5,228 nt of DNA, taken from the NCBI GenBank assembly GCA_011390035.1, contig JAABTE010000192.1:1-5228 (forward strand). The letters run 5' to 3'. This document shows, piece after piece, positions 1-5,228 of the stretch. Source of the stretch: Desulfobacteraceae bacterium. GTDB taxonomy: Bacteria > Desulfobacterota > Desulfobacteria > Desulfobacterales > JAABSP01. The translations under genes were made by a program, and so were the position numbers. Every line of letters starts with the position of its first letter. Position 1 is the first letter of the stretch. The notes below the pieces were generated by a model, which worked only from the letters and a program-made list of their open reading frames with translations, searched no databases and was not told the origin of the DNA.

Positions 1-2433
1 GTGCCGCCGGAGGTCAACGCCATCCTTCCCGACGCCAAGGGGCGGCTGTGGCTGAGTACCAGCGCGGGCATTGTCCGATTCGATCCGGCCACCGGCGCCG
101 CGGATCGCCGCTACACCCGAAGCGACGGGCTCCAGGGGGACGCATTCCTGTTCGGCAGCGCCCTTGCCGGGGCGGATGGCTCCCTCTGGTTCGGCGGCAC
201 CGGCGGGCTCAACCGCTTTTATCCGGATCGACTGGTTTTCAACGACTACCGGCCGCCGGTGATCCTCACCGCACTGAGCCAGGGTGGCGAGCCCATCCGT
301 GTCGGCGAAATCGCCGCTCCGTGGGCCATGGACCGGGTGGCGCTGGACTGGAAGCGCAATTTCTTCGAATTCGAATTCGCGGCGCTCAACTACACCCTGC
401 CGGAAAAGAACCGGTACCGTTACATTCTGGAGGGCTTCGACAGCCACTGGTACGACGCGGACACCCGGCGTTTCGGCCGGTATTCGAACCTGCCCGGCGG
501 CCATTACATCCTGCGGGTGGCCGGGAGCAACAACGACGGCCTGTGGAGCGACCGGCAGGTGGCCCTTTCCATCGACGTGGCCACCCCCTGGTGGGCCCGG
601 CGGGCGGTTCAGGCATCGGGGCTGGCCCTGGTGGCACTGGCCCTGACGGGTGGCTTTCTGCTGCGGATGCGGGCCATGCGGCGGCGCACCCTGCTGCTGG
701 AAACCCTGGTGGCCCGGCGCACCCGTGAGCTGACGGAATCCAACCGCGATCTTGCCTCGGCCAAGCTGGCGGCAGAGGCGGCCAACAGCGCCAAGAGCGC
801 CTTTCTGGCCAACATGAGCCATGAGCTGCGCTCGCCCCTGACGGCCATTCTCGGGTTTTCCCAGTTGATGCATCGAAGCCCGGCCCTTTCGCCGGATCAG
901 CGGCAGATACTGGACATCATCCGGCGCAGCGGCGATCACCTGCTCACCCTCATCAACCAGGTGCTGGATCTGTCCAAGGTGGAGGCGGGCCGGGCCGTTC
1001 TGGAGGAATCAGACCTGGATCTGGCCCGGATGCTGACGGATCTGGCGGACATGTTCCGCCTGCGGGCCGAGGAAAAGAAGCTGGCCTTCGGCTTCGAAAC
1101 GGACCCGTCCACCCCCCGCCACATCCGCGCCGACGCGGTGAAGCTGCGCCAGGCGCTCATCAACCTGCTCAACAACGCGGTGAAGTTCACGGAGGCCGGC
1201 TCGGTTCGGCTCACGGCCCGAACGGCATCGGACGGGGCGGCTTCCGCACGGCGGCTGGAGTTCACGGTTACGGACACCGGCGCCGGGATCGCGCCGGAGG
1301 AGATGATGGACCTTTTCACCCCCTTTTCCCAGACCGAGAGCGGCCGCCGCTCCCAGGAGGGCACCGGACTGGGGCTGCCCATCAGCCGGGGCTTCGCCCG
1401 CCTGATGGGGGGCGATATCCGGGTGGAAAGCAGCCCCGGCGAGGGCAGCCGGTTCATCCTAACCATCCCCTGCCGGCCGGCCGAGGGCGGCCTTTCCGAG
1501 GCGAAGGCGCAGAAGGAACAGGTGATGGGACTGGCGCCGGGGGAGGCGCCGCGCCGGATTCTGATCGTGGACGACAAGGCGGTGAACCGGGAGCTGCTGC
1601 GCCGGATGCTGAACCCCATCGGCTTTGAAACGATGGGGGCCGAAAACGGCGAGACGGCGGTGGACGCATGGCGGCAGTGGCGGCCCCATCTCATCTGGAT
1701 GGACATCCGGATGCCGGGGATGGACGGCTACGAGGCCACCCGCCGCATCCGGGAGATAGAGGCGACGGGAAAAGCTTCGGGGCCGGGAGCCAATGTCCCG
1801 GAGCGTGCGGTGATCGTTGCCCTGACGGCCAGCGCCTTTGAATCGGAGTGCAAAAAGGCCATCATGGCCGGGTGCGACGATTTTATGCGAAAACCCTTCC
1901 GGGAGCATCAGATTTTCGACGCCATGGCCCGCCACCTGGGGGTGCGGTACCGGTATGAGCGCAATGAGGATGCGCCGAGGGGCGGAAGGATCGATCCGGA
2001 GCGGCTGCGGCGGCTCCCGCCGGAGCTGCGCCGCCGCCTGGCGGAGGCGGCCGGCGGCGGGGATGTGGCCGGCGTGGCCGCGGGGATCGGGGATGTGCGG
2101 GCGATTGATTCGGGCTTGGCTGAGGGATTGAGTGGTTTGGCTGAGGCTTTTGCTTATGAGGCGATTATTGAGGTTATAGCTGCTGACGTGGACGCAGTGG
2201 ACGCAGTGGATGTAGTGGACGGAGTGGATGCAGTGGATGTAGTGGATACAGTGGACGCGGTAGGCAGGATGGAGGAAGTGGAGGGCGTGGAAGAAGTTGA
2301 AGGAGTTGAAGGAGTTGAAGGAGTGCAAGGAGTGCAAGGAGTGCAAGGAGTGCAAGGAGTGAACTTGGGGACGGCGGGGGGGAGTGCAATTGAAACCGGG
2401 GACGATCCGCGGGGAGGCGGCAGCAATGGATGA
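1..2433 (+). CDS. Propeller/Y_Y_Y hybrid sensor histidine kinase with receiver and repeat tail (5' end outside window)
   Basis: Membrane-bound hybrid sensor kinase; residue 1 here is simply the window edge, not a supported start. Residues 7-32 and 56-78 look like Reg_prop beta-propeller blades (GRLWLST, GSLWFGGTGGLNRF), followed by a Y_Y_Y domain at about 113-195 (YRYILEGFDSHWY, NNDGLWSD). One transmembrane helix lies at about 203-221, so the propeller is probably periplasmic. A signalling coiled coil (222-268) leads to HisKA with His274 in HELRSP. HATPase_c spans about 380-491, with N-box Asn392, G1 DTGAG from 425 and G2 GTGLG at 454-458. A receiver at 518-645 has Asp524/Asp525, phospho-acceptor Asp568, Thr609 and Lys631. 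A helical tail (664-726, LPPELRRRL) resembles the His-less C-terminal helical module seen in other hybrid kinases. Residues 730-787 are encoded by 9-bp repeats. Propeller kinases of this type normally have many more blades, so several hundred residues are probably missing upstream. The ligand cannot be told; the Bacteroides relatives that sense glycans carry an AraC domain that is absent here. Confidence 0.95.
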   Translation: MPPEVNAILPDAKGRLWLSTSAGIVRFDPATGAADRRYTRSDGLQGDAFLFGSALAGADGSLWFGGTGGLNRFYPDRLVFNDYRPPVILTALSQGGEPIRVGEIAAPWAMDRVALDWKRNFFEFEFAALNYTLPEKNRYRYILEGFDSHWYDADTRRFGRYSNLPGGHYILRVAGSNNDGLWSDRQVALSIDVATPWWARRAVQASGLALVALALTGGFLLRMRAMRRRTLLLETLVARRTRELTESNRDLASAKLAAEAANSAKSAFLANMSHELRSPLTAILGFSQLMHRSPALSPDQRQILDIIRRSGDHLLTLINQVLDLSKVEAGRAVLEESDLDLARMLTDLADMFRLRAEEKKLAFGFETDPSTPRHIRADAVKLRQALINLLNNAVKFTEAGSVRLTARTASDGAASARRLEFTVTDTGAGIAPEEMMDLFTPFSQTESGRRSQEGTGLGLPISRGFARLMGGDIRVESSPGEGSRFILTIPCRPAEGGLSEAKAQKEQVMGLAPGEAPRRILIVDDKAVNRELLRRMLNPIGFETMGAENGETAVDAWRQWRPHLIWMDIRMPGMDGYEATRRIREIEATGKASGPGANVPERAVIVALTASAFESECKKAIMAGCDDFMRKPFREHQIFDAMARHLGVRYRYERNEDAPRGGRIDPERLRRLPPELRRRLAEAAGGGDVAGVAAGIGDVRAIDSGLAEGLSGLAEAFAYEAIIEVIAADVDAVDAVDVVDGVDAVDVVDTVDAVGRMEEVEGVEEVEGVEGVEGVQGVQGVQGVQGVNLGTAGGSAIETGDDPRGGGSNG
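2188..2259 (+). repeat. 9-bp tandem repeat, eight units (GTGGAYGYA type, encodes Val-Asp-X)
   Basis: Eight consecutive 9-bp units of the form GTGGACGCA or GTGGATGTA, with single-base variants, start at 2188, 2197, 2206, 2215, 2224, 2233, 2242 and 2251. In the sensor kinase frame they encode Val-Asp followed by Ala, Val, Gly or Thr (residues 730-753). The unit length is a multiple of three, so copy-number change would not shift the frame. An 18-bp non-repeat spacer (VGRMEE) separates it from the second repeat block. Confidence 0.93.
2278..2361 (+). repeat. 9-bp tandem repeat, nine units (GTKSAAGGA type, encodes VEG then VQG)
   Basis: After two diverged units (GTGGAGGGC, GTGGAAGAA), three identical GTTGAAGGA units (2296-2322) and four identical GTGCAAGGA units (2323-2358) follow, closed by a final GTG at 2359-2361. 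They encode VEG VEE VEG VEG VEG VQG VQG VQG VQG V (residues 760-787). Exact identity of adjacent units suggests recent duplication or active slippage. Each of the last seven units, with the first base of the next, forms an AAGGAG hexamer. The tract ends 64 bases before the start codon of the next gene. Confidence 0.95.
2411..2417 (+). promoter_or_regulatory. Ribosome binding site for the second kinase gene
   Basis: GGGGAGG lies 8 bases before the ATG at 2426, which favours that start over the in-frame GTG at 2384. The site is inside the last codons of the upstream gene, so translation of the two genes is probably coupled. Confidence 0.7.
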
Positions 2434-4096
2434 CAATGCGCCGGCCACTATCCTTGTGGTGGATGACACGCCGGCCAATCTTCACTTTCTGGTTTCGCTG
2501 CTTCAGCGGGAGGGGCACCAGGTGCGGGCGGCCACCGGCGGGGCCATGGGGCTTTCCATCGCCCGGTCCAATCCCGTTGACCTGGCGCTTTTGGACGTGC
2601 GGATGCCGGGCATGGACGGCTATGCCCTGTGCCGGGCGCTCCGGGACGATCCCCGCGCCGCTGACATTCCCATCATCTTCATCAGCGCCCTGAGCGAGCT
2701 GGAGGACAAGGTAAAGGGCTTTGCCGCCGGGGGGGTCGATTACATCGCCAAGCCCTTTCAGCCCGAGGAGGTGCTGGCCCGGGTCCGCACGCACCTGGCC
2801 CTGAAGGCGGCCCGGCGGGAGATGGCGGTGGCCCGGAGCGCGGCGGAGGCGGCCAACCTGGCCAAAAGCCGGTTTCTGGCCAACATCAGTCACGAGATCC
2901 GCACGCCCCTGAACGCCATTCTCGGGTTCGCCGACATCCTGGAGGGAAGGATCGCCGACCCGGACCTGCGGCGCCACGCCGCCAGCATCCGCTCCAGCGG
3001 CAAGGACCTGCTCGATCTGCTCAACGATGTGCTGGACCTGTCTCGCATCGAGGCCAGCCGCCTGACCCTGTCGCCCCGGCCCACGCGGATCCGGCACCTG
3101 CTGGATGGGGTGGGCCGCCTGTTTGCCGGCGAGCTGGAAAGAAAGGACGTCGCTTTCGCCATCCGCGTTTCAGAGGATCTTCCCGCCATGCTGGAGATAG
3201 ATCCCATGCGGGCGCGGCAGATTCTGATCAACCTTCTGGGCAACGCGGCCAAGTTCACTCGAAAGGGCTCCGTCACCCTGACGGCCGGATGTGTGCCGTC
3301 CGCAGGGGCCCCCGGCGCCGTTGACCTGACCCTGACTGTGGCGGACACCGGCATAGGCATCCCGGAGGATCGACAGAAGATCATCTTCGAAAACTTCACC
3401 CAGGCCGACGACCGGACAAGCCGAATTTACGGCGGAGCGGGACTGGGGCTTTCCATCAGCGCGAAGCTGGCCGAGCTGATGGGCGGCGGCATATCGGTGG
3501 AAAGCACGCCGGGACAGGGTAGCGCCTTCACCGCACGGCTGCCCGGCGTAGCGGTGGTAGAAGACAAATATCCCGACGAGGCCGACGGCGACAAGGACAA
3601 CGGCGACAAGGCCGACAGCGACAAGGCCGACGGCGACAAGGCCAACGGCAAAAAGGCCAACGGCAACAAGGCCGATGGCGACAAGGACAACGGCGACGAA
3701 AAGGCGACGGCCAAGCGGAACGGCGCCGGGCCCGGAAAAGGGGCCGGCGACAGTCCCCGCGCCCATCCGTCTATCCCTGACCCACGGTCCGCCCCCCGCC
3801 CCGCCCCGTCAACGGCCGACGCCCGCCGGCTGCAATCGCGCCTGACCGAGGAGTTCCTGCCCAGATGGCGGGAGATCCGCGAGACGCTCATCTACGACGA
3901 AGTGTCAGACTTCGCCGGCCGCGTCCGGCGGGCGGGGGAGGATGCGGCATGCGCACCGCTGGTGAAATGGGCCGACGGCGCCATCGCCCGCATGGCCGAT
4001 TACGACCTGGACGGGCTGTTCCGCCACATCAACGCCTTCCCCGACCTGGTAAGCCGGCTTTCCGGGCCGGATTCCAACGCAAGTAAAAAGGAGTGA
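2426..4096 (+). CDS. Cytoplasmic receiver-histidine kinase hybrid (REC-HisKA-HATPase_c) with pentapeptide-repeat linker and helical tail
   Basis: A 556-residue protein with no signal peptide or membrane segment. The N-terminal receiver (about 8-125) has Asp13/Asp14, phospho-acceptor Asp57 in LLDVRMPGMDGY, Ser87 and Lys109. A coiled linker (AEAANLAKSRFLAN) leads to HisKA with His156 in SHEIRTPL. HATPase_c (about 258-375) has N-box Asn273, G1 DTGIG from 307 and G2 GAGLG at 337-341. It should bind ATP, autophosphorylate and, as a receiver-first kinase, be controlled by phosphorylation from another kinase, plausibly the upstream sensor. Residues 387-426 are eight Asp/Lys/Gly-rich pentapeptides, followed by a Pro/Ala-rich linker to about 468. 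The helical tail (469-547, LPRWREIRETLIYDEV) resembles the module that in many hybrid kinases follows a C-terminal receiver, which is missing here. The ATG at 2426 was chosen because it has a good ribosome binding site and places VVDD near the N-terminus; it overlaps the upstream gene by 8 bp. The in-frame GTG at 2384 would add 14 residues. Confidence 0.95.
   Translation: MDDNAPATILVVDDTPANLHFLVSLLQREGHQVRAATGGAMGLSIARSNPVDLALLDVRMPGMDGYALCRALRDDPRAADIPIIFISALSELEDKVKGFAAGGVDYIAKPFQPEEVLARVRTHLALKAARREMAVARSAAEAANLAKSRFLANISHEIRTPLNAILGFADILEGRIADPDLRRHAASIRSSGKDLLDLLNDVLDLSRIEASRLTLSPRPTRIRHLLDGVGRLFAGELERKDVAFAIRVSEDLPAMLEIDPMRARQILINLLGNAAKFTRKGSVTLTAGCVPSAGAPGAVDLTLTVADTGIGIPEDRQKIIFENFTQADDRTSRIYGGAGLGLSISAKLAELMGGGISVESTPGQGSAFTARLPGVAVVEDKYPDEADGDKDNGDKADSDKADGDKANGKKANGNKADGDKDNGDEKATAKRNGAGPGKGAGDSPRAHPSIPDPRSAPRPAPSTADARRLQSRLTEEFLPRWREIRETLIYDEVSDFAGRVRRAGEDAACAPLVKWADGAIARMADYDLDGLFRHINAFPDLVSRLSGPDSNASKKE
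3584..3703 (+). repeat. 15-bp tandem repeat, eight units, encoding [D/N]G[D/K/N]K[A/D] pentapeptides
   Basis: Eight 15-bp units close to GACGGCGACAAGGCC start at 3584, 3599, 3614, 3629, 3644, 3659, 3674 and 3689. They encode DGDKD, NGDKA, DSDKA, DGDKA, NGKKA, NGNKA, DGDKD and NGDEK; the last is degenerate. The block lies just after the ATPase domain of the second kinase and probably forms a flexible, highly charged linker. Its codons are G/C-ending like the host gene, unlike the 9-bp repeats upstream. Units differ at one to a few positions, so this array looks older or under selection. Confidence 0.93.
4088..4093 (+). promoter_or_regulatory. Ribosome binding site for the third kinase gene
   Basis: AAGGAG ends 6 bases before the GTG at 4100 and 12 bases before the ATG at 4106, which favours GTG as the start. 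It overlaps the last codons of the upstream gene, consistent with coupled translation. It also shows that AAGGAG is probably a working Shine-Dalgarno sequence in this genome. Confidence 0.75.
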
Positions 4097-4099
4097 CCC

Positions 4100-5209
4100 G
4101 TGAGGATGGACCGCGCCCCCTTCGAACGAAAACCCTTCATCCTGATGGTGGACGACCACCCGGAGAACCTCCGGGTACTCGCCGCCATCCTGGACGCCGA
4201 GGGATACCATTTCACCCCCGCCACCAGCGGCGAGCAGGCCCTGAAAATTCTCAACAAGCGCCCCCCGGACCTGATTCTGCTGGACATCATGATGCCGGGC
4301 ATGAACGGCTATGAAGTCTGCCGCATCCTCAAGGACCGGCCCGCCACCCGGGACATCCCGGTGATCTTCCTGACAGCCCGCTTCGAAACCGGAGACATCG
4401 TCAAGGGCTTTGACCTGGGCTGCGCCGATTATGTGACAAAGCCCTTCAACGCAGTGGAGCTGCTGGCGCGGATCCGCACACATCTGTCCATCACCCGGAT
4501 CAGCAACGAGCGCCGGGAGCTGATCCATGTGCTGTGCCATGACCTGACCAACATCTTCAATCCCATTATCGCCTGCGCCGCGCTGATGAAGGACGCGGCA
4601 TCCCTGCCCCGGCTGCGGGGCGAGGTGCTGTCCTCGGCCAAAAGCGGCCTGAAGCTGATCACCCTGATCCGAAAGATCCACGCCTGGGAGGAGGGCAAGC
4701 TGACCCTGGATCTGGCTCCGGTGAACCTTCGGGAGGCGGTGGCCGAATCGGCCATGATGATGCGCAAGAAGGCGTCGGAAAAACAGGTAACTCTGCGGGT
4801 GGAAATCGACGCCGATCTTCACGCTTACGCCGAGCCGGTGGCCCTGACCAACTCGGTGATCAACAACCTTCTGGCCAACGCCATCAAGTTTTCCTTCCCG
4901 GGCGGAACGGTTTTCCTCACCGCCGAGAGAGACGCGGACCGGGTGATCCTGACGGTTCGGGACGACGGCATCGGCATGAGCCAGAGCCTGCTGGCCGGCC
5001 TGTTCGACATCACCCGCCAGACCACCCGCCCCGGAACCGCCGGCGAGGAGGGCACCGGCTACGGCATGCCCCTGGTCCAGAAATTCGTGCAGGCCTGCGG
5101 CGGCGACATTGTCGTGACCTCCCGGGAAAAGGCGCCCGGCGTCACGGACCATGGCACCCAGGCGCGCGTCCGCCTCCGGGCCGCCCCATGCCCGGAAGCC
5201 GGGGGATGA
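4100..5209 (+). CDS. Cytoplasmic receiver-histidine kinase (REC-HisKA-HATPase_c)
   Basis: A 369-residue protein without membrane segments. The receiver (about 12-130) has Asp18/Asp19, phospho-acceptor Asp62 in LLDIMMPGMNGY, Thr92 and Lys114. A short helix (SNERRELIHVLC) connects to a dimerisation/phosphotransfer region with candidate His147 in CHDLTNIFNP. HATPase_c (about 245-362) has N-box Asn260, G1 DDGIG from 288 and G2 GTGYG at 318-322. All catalytic elements look intact. The H-D-L-T-N form of the H-box belongs to a kinase type often found fused directly behind a receiver and is less like the HExR[T/S]P boxes of the two upstream kinases. Its receiver probably takes phosphate from a partner and controls its own kinase activity; the partner may be one of the kinases encoded just upstream. 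The gene begins 3 bases after the preceding stop. GTG at 4100 is preferred on ribosome-binding-site spacing; ATG at 4106 would shorten the protein by two residues. No output domain such as DNA binding or cyclic-di-GMP turnover is present. Confidence 0.95.
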   Translation: MRMDRAPFERKPFILMVDDHPENLRVLAAILDAEGYHFTPATSGEQALKILNKRPPDLILLDIMMPGMNGYEVCRILKDRPATRDIPVIFLTARFETGDIVKGFDLGCADYVTKPFNAVELLARIRTHLSITRISNERRELIHVLCHDLTNIFNPIIACAALMKDAASLPRLRGEVLSSAKSGLKLITLIRKIHAWEEGKLTLDLAPVNLREAVAESAMMMRKKASEKQVTLRVEIDADLHAYAEPVALTNSVINNLLANAIKFSFPGGTVFLTAERDADRVILTVRDDGIGMSQSLLAGLFDITRQTTRPGTAGEEGTGYGMPLVQKFVQACGGDIVVTSREKAPGVTDHGTQARVRLRAAPCPEAGG

Positions 5210-5228
5210 ATGAAGAAGCACATCCTCA
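5210..5228 (+). CDS. Start of a downstream gene, possibly a response regulator (3' end outside window)
   Basis: An ATG directly abuts the stop codon of the preceding kinase and opens a frame reading MKKHIL before the window ends. That is a common opening for receiver-domain proteins, where an IVDD-type acidic motif usually follows, but the diagnostic residues are not in view. A G-rich stretch (5201-5206) could serve as ribosome binding site. An alternative ATG at 5206, overlapping the stop as ATGA, would read MNEEAHP in another frame; it cannot be excluded. Same strand and zero spacing imply the same operon. Confidence 0.5.

Larger units (their letters stand above)
2101..2390 (+). other. Low-GC, cytosine-poor 3' end of the sensor kinase gene
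   Basis: Base composition changes abruptly within the gene. Counting by eye, 2041-2100 is about 83% G+C while 2101-2160 is about 52%. Between 2101 and 2187 only 12 of 29 codons end in G or C and codons such as ATA, TTG, AGT and TTT appear, unlike the strongly G/C-ending usage before and after. The + strand is notably poor in C through the repeats (five C in 2281-2360). The segment covers the end of the helical tail domain and all of the repeat-encoded tail. Normal composition returns by about 2400, at the start of the next gene. Recent acquisition, repeat expansion or relaxed selection could each explain this. Confidence 0.75.

Noticed and set aside
48..728. Alternative + strand open frame inside the sensor kinase
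   Set aside because: Arg/Pro/Gly-rich translation typical of an out-of-frame read of GC-rich coding DNA; the overlapping frame encodes clear propeller and Y_Y_Y motifs.
2188..2361. CRISPR array
   Set aside because: Units are 9 bp and directly abut without unique spacers, and they are read in frame as part of a protein.
2384..2425. GTG at 2384 as the start of the second kinase
   Set aside because: The purine-rich run lies right against the GTG with no spacing, and the extra 14 residues precede a receiver that already starts normally from ATG 2426, which has GGGGAGG 8 bases upstream.
1459..2478. Long open frame on the minus strand, with His-Ser-Leu and His-Cys-Ile type repeats
   Set aside because: It is antisense to a well-supported kinase gene. 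The 9-bp repeats contain no stop in several frames and the flanking DNA is GC-rich, so openness is expected. The translation shows no recognisable domain.
2174..3097. Minus-strand open frame with Leu-rich repeats across the gene 1/gene 2 junction
   Set aside because: Same cause: a repeat tract plus GC-rich antisense of the receiver and kinase domains. No coherent protein family and no supported start.
3584..3703. Calcium-binding EF-hand or thrombospondin type 3-like loops (DGDKDNGD occurs twice)
   Set aside because: The DxDxDN start resembles a calcium loop, but the twelfth position is Ser or Thr rather than Glu/Asp, flanking helices are absent, and intervening units lack the acidic spacing. 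A charged linker is the simpler reading.
3905..5221. 438-residue minus-strand open frame opposite the third kinase
   Set aside because: High-GC shadow of a gene with all histidine kinase motifs on the + strand; the translation has no domain signature.

Overview
The window is a tightly packed, one-directional (+ strand) block of two-component signalling genes. There is no intergenic stretch longer than a few bases, and no RNA gene, insertion sequence, CRISPR array or terminator could be recognised. The DNA is GC-rich, with codons mostly ending in G or C. The style of the proteins (propeller/Y_Y_Y hybrid kinase, cytoplasmic receiver-kinases, helical tails after the kinase modules) suggests a GC-rich signalling-heavy bacterium. 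Desulfobacterota ('deltaproteobacteria') is the best guess, but this is an inference from style only and is not proven by any marker.

Layout: (1) 1-2433 is the 3' part of a membrane-bound hybrid sensor kinase. It holds the last beta-propeller blades, a Y_Y_Y domain, one transmembrane helix, a coiled coil, HisKA, HATPase_c, a receiver, a helical tail and finally a low-complexity tail encoded by 9-bp tandem repeats. (2) 2426-4096 is a cytoplasmic receiver-HisKA-HATPase_c protein. It has a 15-bp tandem repeat (Asp/Lys/Gly/Asn/Ala pentapeptides) between the kinase and a helical C-terminal tail. (3) 4100-5209 is a shorter cytoplasmic receiver-HisKA-HATPase_c protein. (4) From 5210 a fourth gene begins and runs off the window; its six visible residues (MKKHIL) fit the start of another receiver-domain protein.

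The genes overlap by 8 bp, are separated by 3 bp, or directly abut. They are very probably one operon with translational coupling. Together they supply one membrane sensor module, three complete transmitter cores and three receivers with all key residues, so a branched or multistep phosphorelay is the natural reading. The ligand and final output lie outside the window or cannot be seen.

The least ordinary part is the 3' end of gene 1 (about 2101-2390). GC content and codon usage drop abruptly, and a 9-bp repeat tract encodes VDA/VDV, then VEG, then VQG triplets. The second half of that tract also presents seven evenly spaced AAGGAG hexamers (Shine-Dalgarno-like) just upstream of gene 2. A second, unrelated in-frame repeat sits in gene 2 at the place where related kinases often carry a second receiver domain. 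No wholly new system can be demonstrated from this sequence, but these two frame-preserving repeat tracts in adjacent kinases deserve checking.
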